A DNA stretch of 64,000 nt. It comes from Cryphonectria parasitica EP155 (taxonomy: Eukaryota > Ascomycota > Sordariomycetes > Diaporthales > Cryphonectriaceae). This document shows, one piece after another, positions 49,301-61,100 of this stretch (the first letter of the stretch is position 1; every line of letters begins with the position of its first letter). The stretch spans positions 851,630 through 915,629 of the forward strand of contig NW_024468916.1 in NCBI RefSeq assembly GCF_011745365.1, given 5' to 3'. The position numbers were made by a program, and so were the translations under genes. Below the pieces are notes generated by a model, which saw only the letters and a program-made list of their open reading frames with translations, had not been told where the DNA came from and searched no databases.

Positions 49301-52252
49301 CGATTCTTGGTAGACAAAGAGGGTATCATACAGAGGCTGGCCTGAGGCGATGCCAATGGCCTTCTTGATTTCCACGGGTGGCAAGCTGGAATGGGCAAGG
49401 CTCTCCCTGTTCGTGGCATGAATGCCTTGAAGCAGTTCCTTGATCGTATAGGCCTGTCCAATCTTGGCTCTCAAAGGTATAGATGTCAGACATGGACCCA
49501 CGATATTCTCGATGCCTTCGACCGGAATGGTCCGGCCTGAGGTGACGTTGCCGATTACTACATCATCTTTTCCGAGGAGCCTGGCCCAGAGCCACAGCAG
49601 ACATGCCTGGAAGAGGACCTGAGGGCTGACGTCAAGAAGAGATGACACGTCCAGAATTTCTGAGATCCCAACACTTAGTGTGCGTTGAGCCAAGGAAATC
49701 GGCCGTCCCTTGACTTTTCGAGCCAATAGCTGAGGCATTGAGCTGGGCTGATACCCCAACAGGTGCTCCGCCCAGTAGCTTCGTGCAGCGTCAGCATGAC
49801 GCGAGAAGTCAGTTGAGTTGTAGTAAGTTGAGACAGGTCGGAAGGAGGGTCGCTGAGGAAGCTGGTCACCTCGCGCCAGGAGGTTCAGGTCGGAGAGGAG
49901 AATGTCAAGCGACCAGCCATCGTAAATGGCATGGTGAATCTGCATCAGGACGCTGGTATGCTTAGATGACTTGTCTGCTAGAATCTGGACGGAGAAAGGT
50001 TTGAGGAGGTCTGGTTCAGCCAATTGATACTGGGCGGCAAGGCTCTCCACCGTTCTTATCAAACTCGAATCCAGGTCTTTCCAGATGACTTGTCTGAAAT
50101 TGCCGTCAAGCACAACAAATCCTGTCCGTAATGCTTCGTTGCACCGTGCTAGATCTTGGAACCATGATACTATCGTATCGGAAGTATGTGTGGCAGGTAT
50201 CTGCAACTCGATCCAATTGCAGTATGCTTTCGAGTTGCTCAGCGTCTCGACAAGCATGGAAACTTGCACGGGCGCGCATGGCTCAACGGCCTCGATAGCG
50301 TCAATGTTTATCCCCAGGCTGGAGGTAACTCTAGAAATCAGATCTAGATCTAAAGCCTCGTCTCTGCTCTCCATCGTCGCGGCAGGGGCAATTGCTTGTT
50401 GGTGTTGTTGTCGGCGAACCACTGACTGCAGGTGTGAGAGAGTCTTGGAACTGAGGACATCGATGGCGGTGACGGGAAAGCCAGCCGAACGAAGGCGAGA
50501 TGCCAGCCTGATCGCCGCAAGAGAGTCAATACCAGCTGCAGATAGCGTGGAGGTGGACCTGAGCCGAATTCCTAGCACATCCTGAGCAACTTGTGCCAGT
50601 TGACGCTCGACATCATCCTGAAACTCGCCGGGAGAGTAGTCACCATCGTCACTCTTGGACTCCTCGTATCCTGACTTCAGCTTGCTCCGATCGACCTTGC
50701 CCGAGGGGAGTCTCGGGAAAGCCTTCATGAGAGTGACATCTCCAGGAATCATGAACGCAGGGAGCCATTCTGAGCATAGCTGGAAGATCTGACCACTGAT
50801 TTTGTCGTTTTGTTGATCCGTCTCACAGAAGACGACTATGATGCCGTGGATCACAGATGCCACCGCCCCATGACACCCTGGTGCTCGGAGAACCGCCTGT
50901 TCTATCTCGCCAAGTTCGATCCTCTGCCCACGGAGCTTGACCTGACCGTCAGAAATCCGCCCAAAGCACTCAATAGTACCGTCCTCCTTGAAGCGCGCCT
51001 TATCTCCTGTCCTGTATAAGCGGCCATAAGGGGTTTCGATGAAGACTTTTGAGGTCTGTTCCGGCCGGTTGATGTAGCCAAGTGCTGTCTGGTGGCCGCC
51101 CACCGCCAACTCTCCCATCTCACCCATCGCCAGCACCTTGAAATCACCAGAGCCATCGTCTTTCAGAGGTTCCAGGATCAAGGTAGATACAGTGTCTAAG
51201 GGAAAGCCGATATTGTTTGGTGAGGAGGACGACTTGCATGACGGCTGAAGACTGCAGTGAATAGTCGCTTCTGTTGGACCGTACATGGCCCATAAGATGC
51301 TGGACCTGCCGATATCCCCTCCGAATTCTCTGACAACAGGTTCTGTCAACATTTCGCCTATCGTCAAAAGCAAGCGAAGGCCTGGAGCATTATCTCGGCA
51401 TCTGAGTAGGCTGCCAGCCACAGTTGGTGTTAATTCACAAGCATCAACCTTCATGTCTCTCAGCACAGCAGGGAGGTCGTTGAGCATATCTGCTCTGTTG
51501 CAGCTCACGAGGGTGGCACCTCGCAGCAGGGGAAAGAATATTTCGAAGACGGAGACGTCGAAGGTAGGGGCGGCAAATTGAAGGAACCGTACAAATTGAG
51601 GAATGTGACGGTCGTGGGCGAGCAGGGCCTGTGTCGCAGCATCATGAGAAATTGCCACTCCTTTGGGTGTTCCTGTTGAACCAGAGGTATACATGACATA
51701 TGCGACACTATCCGGCCTGATGTCTTGCGAGATATGGCCGTCCACGTCTTGATCGTCCTGGACGCCATCTTCATCTACCACCACAACCGCCACGGCAGAT
51801 TCTAGGGCGTCAACCTTGGAGCGGAGGGCTTTGGATGTAATAACAACTCTGGCCGCTACATCACGGAATATAAATCGCACTCGTTCTGGCGGGGCGTCGA
51901 GGTTCAGCGGACAGAAGGCTCCTCCGGCCTTCAGGACAGCAAGCTGCGAGATGTAAAGCTCTGGGCACTGAGGAAGGAGGAGCGGGACGATGAGTTGTCC
52001 CTGCTCTTGGTCGTCTCCGGACGAGGCCACCAATATCCTCTTCGCCAGCCCCTCTGCCCGGCGGTGAAGCTCTGCGTAAGAGACGGACCTGTGGGGCCCG
52101 CCTGAGCCTTTGTAGTCGATGGCAGGGACATCATGGGGCGAGTTGTCCCTGACAAGTCTGTGGAGGAGAGCCGGACCTGAGAGTCGCTGGGGCTGTGAGT
52201 TGAGAATGGAGAGTGCCGGCGCTGTGGGTGTTGATGAAGATGAGCATGTCAT
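37341..52252 (-). CDS. sidC: Ferrichrome-type siderophore synthetase (NRPS)
   Basis: Giant nonribosomal peptide synthetase for an intracellular hydroxamate siderophore. Three exons: 52252-45969, 45914-37604 and 37478-37341, giving about 4910 residues. The 54-base first intron joins LNVKLHFDR to SYISNAYASL; the 125-base second joins RDAYP to DAVDVEASLQ and gives the end VDLIVENLRV. Domains with approximate key residues: A1 (YTSGSTG 185), T1 (Ser 571), C1 (HHAIYDG 773), A2 (1240), T2 (1647), C2 (HHAMYDG 1849), T3 (2197), C3 (HHVLYDA 2404), A3 (YTSGTTG 2864), T4 (3273), C4 (FHAIYDA 3486), T5 (3829), C5 (AHALYDG 4041), T6 (4394), C6 (HHALYDG 4585). All six carrier serines are present, and there is no thioesterase or epimerisation domain; cyclisation by the last C domain is the family norm. 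SidA next door supplies the hydroxyornithine precursor. Exact product (ferricrocin, ferrichrome or other) is not readable here. Confidence 0.93.
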
Positions 52253-54225
52253 CTCTTCGGCTTGGAATTGATCTTGTGGGTTGATGGTCTATGGGAGAAG
52301 GTGTAGACTTGTGTGTAGGAGGTTAACAAGTCTGATACCTCAGCAAGGGCCCAAGGGAAGAAGGGCGGCGCTGGGAGGGGATTGGATTCGCGTGCAGACA
52401 CAGCCATCGACAACACGTCAAAATGTGAACTGAGTGGGATGTGAAGGGGAAGTATGTAAGTCAAAACGGAATGATTCATTGGAACTTGTGAGTGGGCCTG
52501 GGCCGGGGGCTGGAAGCTGTGAGTGTGACCGTGACTGTTGGTAAACGGAGACGAAACTGAGCGAGGCTCGCCTGTCCCAGTCGTGGGCGGTATATCGGCC
52601 CAGTCCGCGATCCGATCCACCCACTCTTGTCGTCGTTGTAGGCCATGATCTAGGTCAACATGGCCTTGCCATTGGACGCCATGGACACTGGGAAGTGCCA
52701 AGCGAAGCACCGATTGGTCTTGTGCCTTGTGATCTGGTATGGGGGTGGGCATAGTAGCAGCCGCGCGGTCGTCGTTAGTGCGGGATATCTTCACGTCGTG
52801 GAGTCCGTGGAGGGTGGTAATTTCGTGGCGGTTGACCCCTCCTGATTTGAAATGCCAGCGTTCTGATTTGTTTCTTGCCCCTAGTCTCGCCTCGTTTCCT
52901 CCTTCTCTCTTGCTTGTTTGGGGGTCACAAGAGGGTTGTTTTAGGTGACAAGGCTGATGATGAGATCATGTGTCGAGGACTGGGCAGCTTATGAGAATCG
53001 AGGGAATGGTCATCATGAGGTTGTCATCGACTTTCAGTGGTCGAGAGCGTATTTCATGTTGGATATCTTCTATTGCGTCATACTTAGGCGACCATTGAAG
53101 CTGAGGAATCCGCCCCAAGGCCTCAACCCTTTCAGGCGCTTTAGGCGGCTTGCTTTTTCCATTAGGCTGCTAGATCAGCTCGGCACAGTGGGAGTTTACT
53201 GGATTTCAGTGCCCTCCACGCCCAGGGCACGCGCGGCAGTTACAGGGTATTTCCAAGTGCTTATGTTCTGAGCTGGGATACCTAGGTCCGCAATCGGTGG
53301 TGTTACACACATACACACTCTTTCCCTCTTACACGACTCGAATTTCGGGGCAACGGAGTACAACAAGTACACATGCCTGCATACAACGACTCCCAGCAGT
53401 CGACTTTCCCATTTTGTCCCAGATCTTAGGATGCCAAATTACACCAGAAATATTACAAGCTATCATCAAGTAATAGAATCCTGGAAGATAGATCAACCAC
53501 TCAATGAAGGTACTTGGCAACTGGCAATGTTGTGATGTTTGATGTAATTAGTCCAGAGGTTGGTGTAAAATACCTAAGGTGGTACACACCCGACAAAGAC
53601 ATCAAGATTTTTAAAAACAAAGATCATCGAAAGGGAGGAGTGGGGGCGACCTGAAGATGAGTCCACTGTTCTGATCCTAACTTGAATTTTTCCATTGTCT
53701 TTTCAGCACAGAAGAAGCTGGGGACTTCTTGTTATGTAATTCAATCAAGGATGAAGGTCGCCCCCTCCCTGCCTTCCTTCCCAAACCTCCTCGTCGGGCC
53801 TTCCTGTCTCCTCAGATGGATCTTCTGTGTATGCAGACAGGAGATGGAAGCGAGGGAAAGTACGATAGCATAAGTACCTGATAGCATAGATAGCAAATTC
53901 CAAGAAATGGCAGTCACGACTTCCTGATTAGATTTCACTTGGCAAAAAATCACACAATACAAAAGGTCTTAGATTCCCTGATTAAGGAGATGCTTCACGA
54001 AATTTTCGAATTCATTTCGACTTCACGACCACGATGCTGTCAAAATATCTACAGAAAGAAAGAACAGGGAATAATCACCACCACGTTCAATGCACTTCTC
54101 ATGAAACCCCCATGCCATGCTCTTTACTTTAGATGTAAGAGAAAAAAGAAACCCGGAGACAGGAAAAAAAAAAAGGGGGGGGGGGTATTATTTTTCCATT
54201 GTCTCAATGTTCAGTTGTGGCCTGC
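52253..54225. other. Region between sidA and the synthetase
   Basis: About 2 kb holding the sidA 3' end and the promoter of the synthetase, both on the minus strand. A 181-codon minus-strand frame (52794-52249) ends by overlapping the synthetase ATG (shared ATGA); it has no recognisable domain. No ATCWGATAA site was found here on either strand by eye. An A11-G11 tract lies at 54164-54185, just beyond the sidA stop. Confidence 0.55.
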
Positions 54226-55927
54226 TCATGCAGACTTTCCAAAAATGGCATCAACCATCTCGCCAGATCGCGTCGACAGAACCGACAGCAGGGTATCGCT
54301 CAACTTGGGAAGTATTAGTACAATATCTGAGGGACAAGAACAAGGATAAACTTACACCATGGGTGCCTTCGCAGCAGCCTTGCAACCAAACTCCAGATCC
54401 AGAGGCCACAGTGCCTTCAGCAAACTTGACCTTGTAGTCACGAGAAACTTCCAGGACCCGTCTATCACCGTTCTCTGTCTGGACAGGCCACTGATCAGCT
54501 CGGGACGGGCCGCCGACCACGCCGTCCTGGACCTTGGGCAGCAATTTCCACGCGTCCTTAAGCATGTCGACGTGTGCTGTTCTGCGGTAGCCCGTAGCGG
54601 CAACCAAGAGGTCAACATCCAGCACCTCCTCGAAAGACGAATCCACAATCTGATCGTTGGTCTCGACCAGCCCGTCAGCCTCAAGAGTCACGTCGCCTGG
54701 TAGCGCCTGGCGCAGCTTAAGACGAAGCTTCTCCTCGCCCTCTTCGACCGACACGATCTGCCTGCCGCCCATGATCCGATGGGGCCAATTGGTCTCGTCG
54801 GGCCCAAGCTCTCGCTTCTGGTCATACATCATCTCAAACAGAGTCTCGATCAGTCCCAGCCTCACAACTCCGTAGTTGGTGGCCTTGGCCTCCTTGATCA
54901 GGTTCTGGCGGTACTGGGCTGGCCTGGGGTACAGCGTGTCGATGAACTCGGGGTTGAAGATGGAGTTGACACTGCACCAAAATCAGCTGCATAGTTCTAA
55001 CAAGGAGAAATGCCCATACTGGCTCTCAAGGAGGCGAGCAACAATGACTTACAATGGAGAATCGTCGCTTGGCTTCAGAAACTCTCCCTTCATGACCATA
55101 TACGTCTTGGAGTTGGGGTAGAGGTTAGACACGTTGTTGAAGATCTCGGCCGCACTCTGACCTCCACCAATCACTGCGATCTTGACGGGCGCATTGCGGT
55201 CCGTCAGCAGCTTGGGCACCATGTACGCATACTGCGACGAGTGAATCACTCGTGGGCTCTTGGCCGGCAAAGCCTTGGGGATGGAGGCCTGGCCACCGAT
55301 GGCAATAATCACGTTACGGGCGCGGTGCGTGCTGACTGCGCCCGTCTTGCAGTTCCTCTCGACCACCGTGAAGGTTTTAATGCCGCTAGCGTCCTCCTCG
55401 GGGGAGACGGAGATAACCTCGCTGTTGTACCTTACAACATCGTCGAAGTGGCTCGCACACCAGTGCAGGTAGTCACCGTACTCAGTTCTCGATGGCAGGA
55501 AAGTATCCAGGTTGATGAAGTCCAATAAACGGCCATTCTTGTGAACGTAGTTGAGGAAGGTGAAGTGAGACCTGGGGTCACGGAGGGAGGCCATGTCCTT
55601 CAGGAAGGAGATCTGCATCTTGGCTCCGGGCAGCAACATGCCTGCGTGCCATGCGAATTTCTGCTGCTTCTCCAGGAAGAGGACGTGGGGAGCCTGCTTC
55701 AGGCTACCGGCCTCGAGTCCATCATGAATGGCGACCGCGATAGCCAGACTCGCCGGACCGAATCCCACGCAGACGAGATCGTGGACTGAGTCCACGTCTG
55801 AAGCTCGCAGATGGGCAGATCGGTTGCGGTGGGTGCTCTGCGATGCAGTTTGTGTGCTGCCATTGGCGCCAGTGGAATAGCTGCTGCCATTCGTGTCGTG
55901 GCTGTCGATCTCACTGTGGGGAGCCAT
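54226..55927 (-). CDS. sidA: L-ornithine N5-monooxygenase (SidA)
   Basis: FAD- and NADPH-dependent N5-hydroxylation of L-ornithine, the committed first step of fungal hydroxamate siderophore synthesis, in the cytosol. Three exons: 55927-55053, 54971-54356 and 54303-54226; 522 residues. After a Ser/Thr-rich N-terminal 45 residues comes the FAD-binding loop [12 protein letters not shown] (residues 54-65), then the family blocks [32 protein letters not shown] and the NADPH-binding [30 protein letters not shown] is formed across the first intron, and VAATGYRR is the usual D-x3-L-ATGY motif. The end ([17 protein letters not shown] to FGKSA) is restored by the second intron, which has a perfect TACTAAT branch site. 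It lies 2 kb upstream of the synthetase on the same strand. Two ATCTGATAA motifs upstream suggest iron-dependent GATA-factor control. Confidence 0.96.
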
Positions 55928-56707
55928 CTCGACTTATGACAGGTCGGTTGTGTGAGTCTAGGCAGTACTATTCAGAGAGGTGCGGACGACAATTTTTGTC
56001 GCTGTCGCTCAGTGTGCTGACAGACCGTTAGGTCAACAGATATTGATTGCAGTTGGAAGGCGCGAGAATATCTGTCACGGCTTTGGTTGATGATGTGACA
56101 CCTCTGAATAGGGATCGATCAGGGATTGAGGTTTTATGGAAAATGTGAAAAAAGAAGTTTCGGAGTCACTTAATCTTCCACTGTGAGGCGATGGAGACGG
56201 GCATGGCGCTGGTTAAGTACCCATCCAGCCTCGTCGCGCAACGAAACGGACACGGCCGTTGCTCCGTGGTTCTGGCACCACTACTGAGAAAGAATGCCAC
56301 ATACAAATCTCGGCTTACCACACAGTACTATTCCAGCAAAGTCAAACCCCTGGCACCAGGCACTTGCTCCGCGCCTTCGCGTGCCAGAGCGACCTCTGTC
56401 GCCATTCCATTCCATCCCGCCAGATGGCACCACAGTACGAATTGGCTGCAGAATCCACGGAAAAGAAAACAAGTTGAGTGAGTCGTCATCCAGTCAAAAG
56501 CCGGGAGTACCCTAGGGGGAGCCACTAAACAAAACCTTACTGCCACCGACTTGCTGCAAATGGGTTGGGGGTGCTGCGGAACGTCTTGCTTTAGGGACTG
56601 GTGCGCTGGTGGAGACAAGTGTCCCTGGTGGCAACACCAGACGGTAGTGCTGCTGTTTGTGGGTCAGTATCGTCTCCGTTTCTGGCGAGGTCGGTGATTA
56701 TCTCTGG

Positions 56708-56716
56708 ATCTGATAA
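56708..56716 (+). promoter_or_regulatory. SreA-type GATA site (ATCTGATAA)
   Basis: Exact match to ATCWGATAA, the extended GATA motif of the iron-sensing repressor family SreA/Sre/Urbs1. It sits about 780 bases upstream of the sidA start. The surrounding 17 bases (56707-56723, GATCTGATAAGATCAAT) recur at 57437-57453. Binding is inferred. Confidence 0.65.
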
Positions 56717-57437
56717 GATCAATCAGGGGAGACTAGCGGGTCCCGTGTTGTGGACGACACAGTGAAGGCTTACTGCGCAAATACGGTCAGCCATTGCAAA
56801 TTTTCTAGCGTTCCTTCTGAGTTTTCGACTCGAGGTCGTCTTATTCTTCCTTCGACATTGCTACAAAGTGGGAATCTCCGCCGTGGGGGTATGGGGCCGT
56901 AATGATTTTCATCAGATCATCGCATCCTGCATGCATGATTTACAGTACTTTATGCACAGACAAACGACTGCAAGGGGGGATTGCAATTATGGCAGTGTGG
57001 TAACACGATACAGCTTGGTTTCTCTTCCCACGTTGCCACACCGGAGAAGGAAGAACAGAAAGAACCAAAAAAAAGAAAAGAAAAAAAAAACGTAAGAAAG
57101 AAAAAGGACGCCTGGTCCTGCAGGTAGCTGAAAATGTGTTATGTGTATACAGTAAAGTACAGCTTGAGTACAGGCGGAAAATTTTACTCGACGGCGACAG
57201 TCCGCCCTTGGCACAACATGGCAGCGAGCCAGGTCGTTCCCTGATGACGCGCAGTACTATGTACCGCTGTTGGCGAATTGTATTGGGTGGACAAGCCCCC
57301 TCGCACCATTGTGATGGCGTAAACAAGGTACGACCAGCAGACTTGTCAGATCTTTCGTTAGCATCCTGTAAGACGCGAGGTAGATCCTTCGTGCCTCGGT
57401 CGTTGCTCCACCGAGCTGTTTTCATTGGTCATAGATG

Positions 57438-57446
57438 ATCTGATAA
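57438..57446 (+). promoter_or_regulatory. Second SreA-type GATA site (ATCTGATAA)
   Basis: Second exact ATCWGATAA match, about 1.5 kb upstream of sidA, in the same 17-base context as the first. An inverted CCAAT (ATTGG, 57424-57428) lies ten bases before it; whether it is a CBC/HapX site is unknown, since the spacing and side do not match the motif I remember. Confidence 0.6.
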
Positions 57447-59299
57447 GATCAATTTTTGGTCTGTTTTGCCAGGGTGGATAATTGGGAAGGTCGAGTTTGA
57501 GGCATCATCCATGCCTCAACACTGTGCCATGCCCACTTCTCCGTCCCATGCTCCCATGAAATTCCCCTCTCCTTCGCTCATAATATATGGGGGTTTCTCC
57601 GCTTCCACTGACACTGCAGAGCGAGGTCGGACAGATTACGATCGTACACAGACTGAGAAAGAAAAATTTTCTCTACATCCTAAACACCGAGGACATACAC
57701 AGCAATTAGTTGGTCGTCCTTGGCGTGTCCTCCTTCTCCACGCTTCAGTCACACCTGCCGCAAGTTGATGGCCTCATGATCTGATGATTTGGGGGTTCAT
57801 GTGCCATCTTTTTCGACGAGTCAGGCAACTGTCCACTCACGACCGCCATGGTACCTTTGACAGCCCAACAACACCGATCTCTCCAAACTGTCCGCCACCA
57901 CAACTTGGCCGGCATCGTTTCTTATAGCCTAAAGACATTTTGGTTACCCCGATTAGCGACGGTGTTGTACATGCCCAAAACAGTAATTAAGTTCGCGTAC
58001 TAAAATCGGGGAGTGGCCACCAAAAGTGGTGATTCTTCCCATGCCTGGCCCCCCCATTTCAAGATTCCAATTACTCGGAAAATTCGGCTCTCGGCATACC
58101 AGCATGAGCACACCTTCTCAAGGGTGCAAAGTCGACTGCGCAGCCACACGATGAGAGCTACTTTATAGTACAATGTGCCCTTCAACAACTGGAGCCTCCT
58201 AGCGCACTTGTATCATTGCAAGCCTTCGGTGACTGACCGGTGGTTCTGGCAAGTGTGGCTTCCATCCAGGCCTGCACTATTGATACTGGGTGCCGGTGAG
58301 TGAGCCACACACTGCTTGACCTTGAGACCGTTGTGTCAGCTGCACGCAACCCAATGCTGCATGCAGTCTGGTGTCGACGCATGGAGTGCATTCATGCAAA
58401 CAGTGTGTGCCTGGCTGTCGCTTTTCATACAATCACGGTACATAGGATCCGAGTTTGTGGGTTCGTATGCACCACCTTAGGCCCAGCCAGCCCTGTTTCC
58501 CCTGGGTTCAAGGTCGTCCTCGGACCCGACACACTGTCTACTGTAACATGGACCCATACTTCGGTGAGAGCCGGATCGTACTCTGTTGCTCTGCGCATGA
58601 TGTTGTGCGACGCTACAGAAATTCAGGGCGACATGCTATACTAGTACACGCTTGGGCATCAACCAACATAGGACAGAGGTGCATGTAGTCGAGGGAGGGG
58701 CCGTACTGTATTGAGTGGACCGAAGCAAGTGGAGATTGCCTGCAGGTCGAGACATGCCTATCACGCCAAAGTTTTTCTTCTCGCTTCTCTCCCTATTACT
58801 ATAGTACTTTGGATCATGCCAAGACCATCGTCTTTTTTTCCACAGAACCTGAACGGATCTGATCAAGATCGGCCTTCCAGATTCCGGCTCACGCCAGTCC
58901 GCTATGGCTGTTACAAAGAATCCCCCCCCAAAATCAGGGCAGGCTCCTACGCGACCCTCCATTTGTTGATACAAGCACCGCAGTACCGCCGCTTGTATTT
59001 CGCCTAAGACAAATGATCGACTCCGTCTTCGGCTCTCGTTCAAGAGATCTCGCCCTACTAGTTGGCGGCCTCTGTTTGAATCTTAGTCGTTACTGTTATG
59101 GAGTTGTGGCGCACTACGCGCGTGCTGATCATTAAGGCATCACACAAGACAAGCGGCAGTGGGGGAAGATTCTTTTGCTGTGGACGGTTCAATCATGTCC
59201 TTAGAGTGGGGTGGGGAAACAAACATTCATCGTAGGCAATTTTGGGGCAGGAAGCCTCGATGATTTTTGACTCCAGAGAAGGTTTAATGGTAAAATATA

Positions 59300-59354
59300 A
59301 GTCAAAGGGGGGGGTTTTGGGCCGGGGTAGTTTTGGGCCACCCTGGCCACCCTC
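59300..59354 (+). repeat. Left terminal inverted repeat, 55 bases
   Basis: Begins AGTCAAA, then eight G, then TTTTGGGCC. It is the exact reverse complement of 61101-61155; identity stops after base 55. Confidence 0.96.
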
Positions 59355-59397
59355 GTCAAATACACATACCCATATATATATATACTGTTTATCTATT

Positions 59398-61005
59398 CTA
59401 TTCACCCACCACGATGCAATCCTCCTCATCAGTAGGTAATTCGACATCGCTCTCTTCATTCAGACTATTCTCGTGGCGATTAGCTGCGTTTTGAGCTCTC
59501 TGTATATCCTCAATCCCTGCAAACTTCGAATTCGGATCCATATCAACCTTTCTTCTTTTACTAGGCCTCAGAGCCTCAATCTGCCTTTTCAACGCTTTAT
59601 TTTCCTCTAATGCCTTGGCAAACTCGAGGTCCCTCTCCCCATAAGCCTTTTTTATCTTCTTGAATAGCATACAGCAGCCTGGTTCCGTTCGAAGTTGTTG
59701 CCGATTCTCTAGCAGCTGATAGTATAGCTGTTTAGCCTTTCGAGGAGTTGAAAAGAGGACTGGCTGGCTTGAGGAGGCTTTTGGGGAAAGACGAGGTGCT
59801 GTTGATTGTGCTGAGCCTGAATTGGACTGGGTCTGACGGCTTGGTTGATTGTTCTCGAGGAGAAGAGGGCTTAAGAGGGCTTTTGAGGGTCTGAGAGGCT
59901 ACAGATCAGTTGCTTTCCATCCAGATCTAATATTCTGGCTTGAAAGGCCTTCCAGTCGAGCCAGACGATAGTTGCTGAGGAATAAACGCTTGCCTGCGAT
60001 AGTTGAATCGCCCCATTGGCCTATATTGCTGATTTTCTTTCTGTATGCCCGTTTGAGAGATGAAAAGACCCCTAGATCGAGGGGTTGAAGAATGTGAGAG
60101 GTATGAGGAGGCAAGTAAATAAGCAGGATATTGTTTTGGAAGCAAAGCTACATAAACTCGTTCGTTTTATAGCTGCTATGGCTATCTAGGACTAACAGCC
60201 TGGCTTCTGAGGGGTCTGCTGGCTAGCTATGAGGAATGAAGATCTCTTTCAGCTATTCAACTGCCATTTTATTGTTTGTCCATCCGTTTTGCATAGCTGT
60301 AAACTTCCAATCATCAAAAGGCTCCAAATCAAGAGGAAACTACTGTTATTATACCGTTTGGCCCTTGAAAATCACCAGAGGGAAGAGGTAGGCACCTGTA
60401 GCTGAGATACACTCGAGGAAAGAAGTCCAGGCTTTTGATCCAGAGTCTTTCCTTTGAATTGAACGCAAAGAGGAGCCTCCGAGAACTAATCCATTTGTTC
60501 CTTAGCCCTTCATCAGGCCAGCTTCATCCATATTCCATCTATTAGCTGGCTTAATAGCTTGGATATGAGGAAGATTGAAAAGACGAAACCAAAGCTGTAT
60601 TATCTCTGTTGTAGCCCCATTTGTTCGTTCAGAGGCAATGCAGCGAGTCTTCCTGACCTTTATCTCTGGATTTCTCTTCAAAAAAGCCTGAGTTCATTGC
60701 ACCCCGAGAGCCTGAGAGTCTCCCTGGACCTCGAGGATCTGCTGAGCAAAGTATTTGAGTTCTGAATGGCTTGGTGGAACGCCTAGGCTTTCTTGAATCA
60801 GGATCCATTCGGCTAGTCTTCTTTCCTGATCAATAGAGAGCCTTTGCTGGTTTTCGTGGGCTGTTTTATGCGATTCCCCTCCTTCTAGGCGAGCCTGAAG
60901 AGTACTCCTTGGAATACCCCATTCCCTCGAGGCTTGCCGCTAAGACTTGCCTTTTCTGACAGCCTCAACGGCCTGGGCTAGCTCAAACTCGGAATAGGGC
61001 TTCAT
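59398..61005 (-). pseudogene. pogo/Fot1 transposase with ten stops
   Basis: One frame of 536 codons, with no frameshift, runs from ATG (MKPYSEFELAQAVEAVRKGK) to the stop at 59398. An N-terminal helix-turn-helix (ASREWGIPRSTLQARL), the DDE nuclease region and a C-terminal coiled coil (LEENKALKRQIEAL) are all recognisable. The acidic residues of the DDD triad appear retained: MDEAG, LDSHSS and LQPLDLGVFS. Ten premature stops are visible, at what look like former Trp or Gln codons (TGG to TAG/TGA, CAA/CAG to TAA/TAG). LDSHSSY stands where Fot1 relatives have LDGHGSH. All of these are C-to-T or G-to-A changes, the signature of repeat-induced point mutation. It cannot make transposase. Confidence 0.92.
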
Positions 61006-61100
61006 AACAGTCAGATAAAGGTTTGCTGGAAAGATGAAGTTGTTTGGATCAAAATTGGTTGAGTAATAGCTATCAAACTAAAGGGGGTTGAAGAGGCGGT

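Larger units (their letters stand above)
55928..59297. other. Upstream region of sidA
   Basis: 3.4 kb with no recognised gene, between the sidA start and the transposon. It contains the two iron-type GATA motifs listed separately and a third, broken relative at 58855-58872. Short open frames here show no domains. An A-rich tract lies at 57064-57105. Confidence 0.55.
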
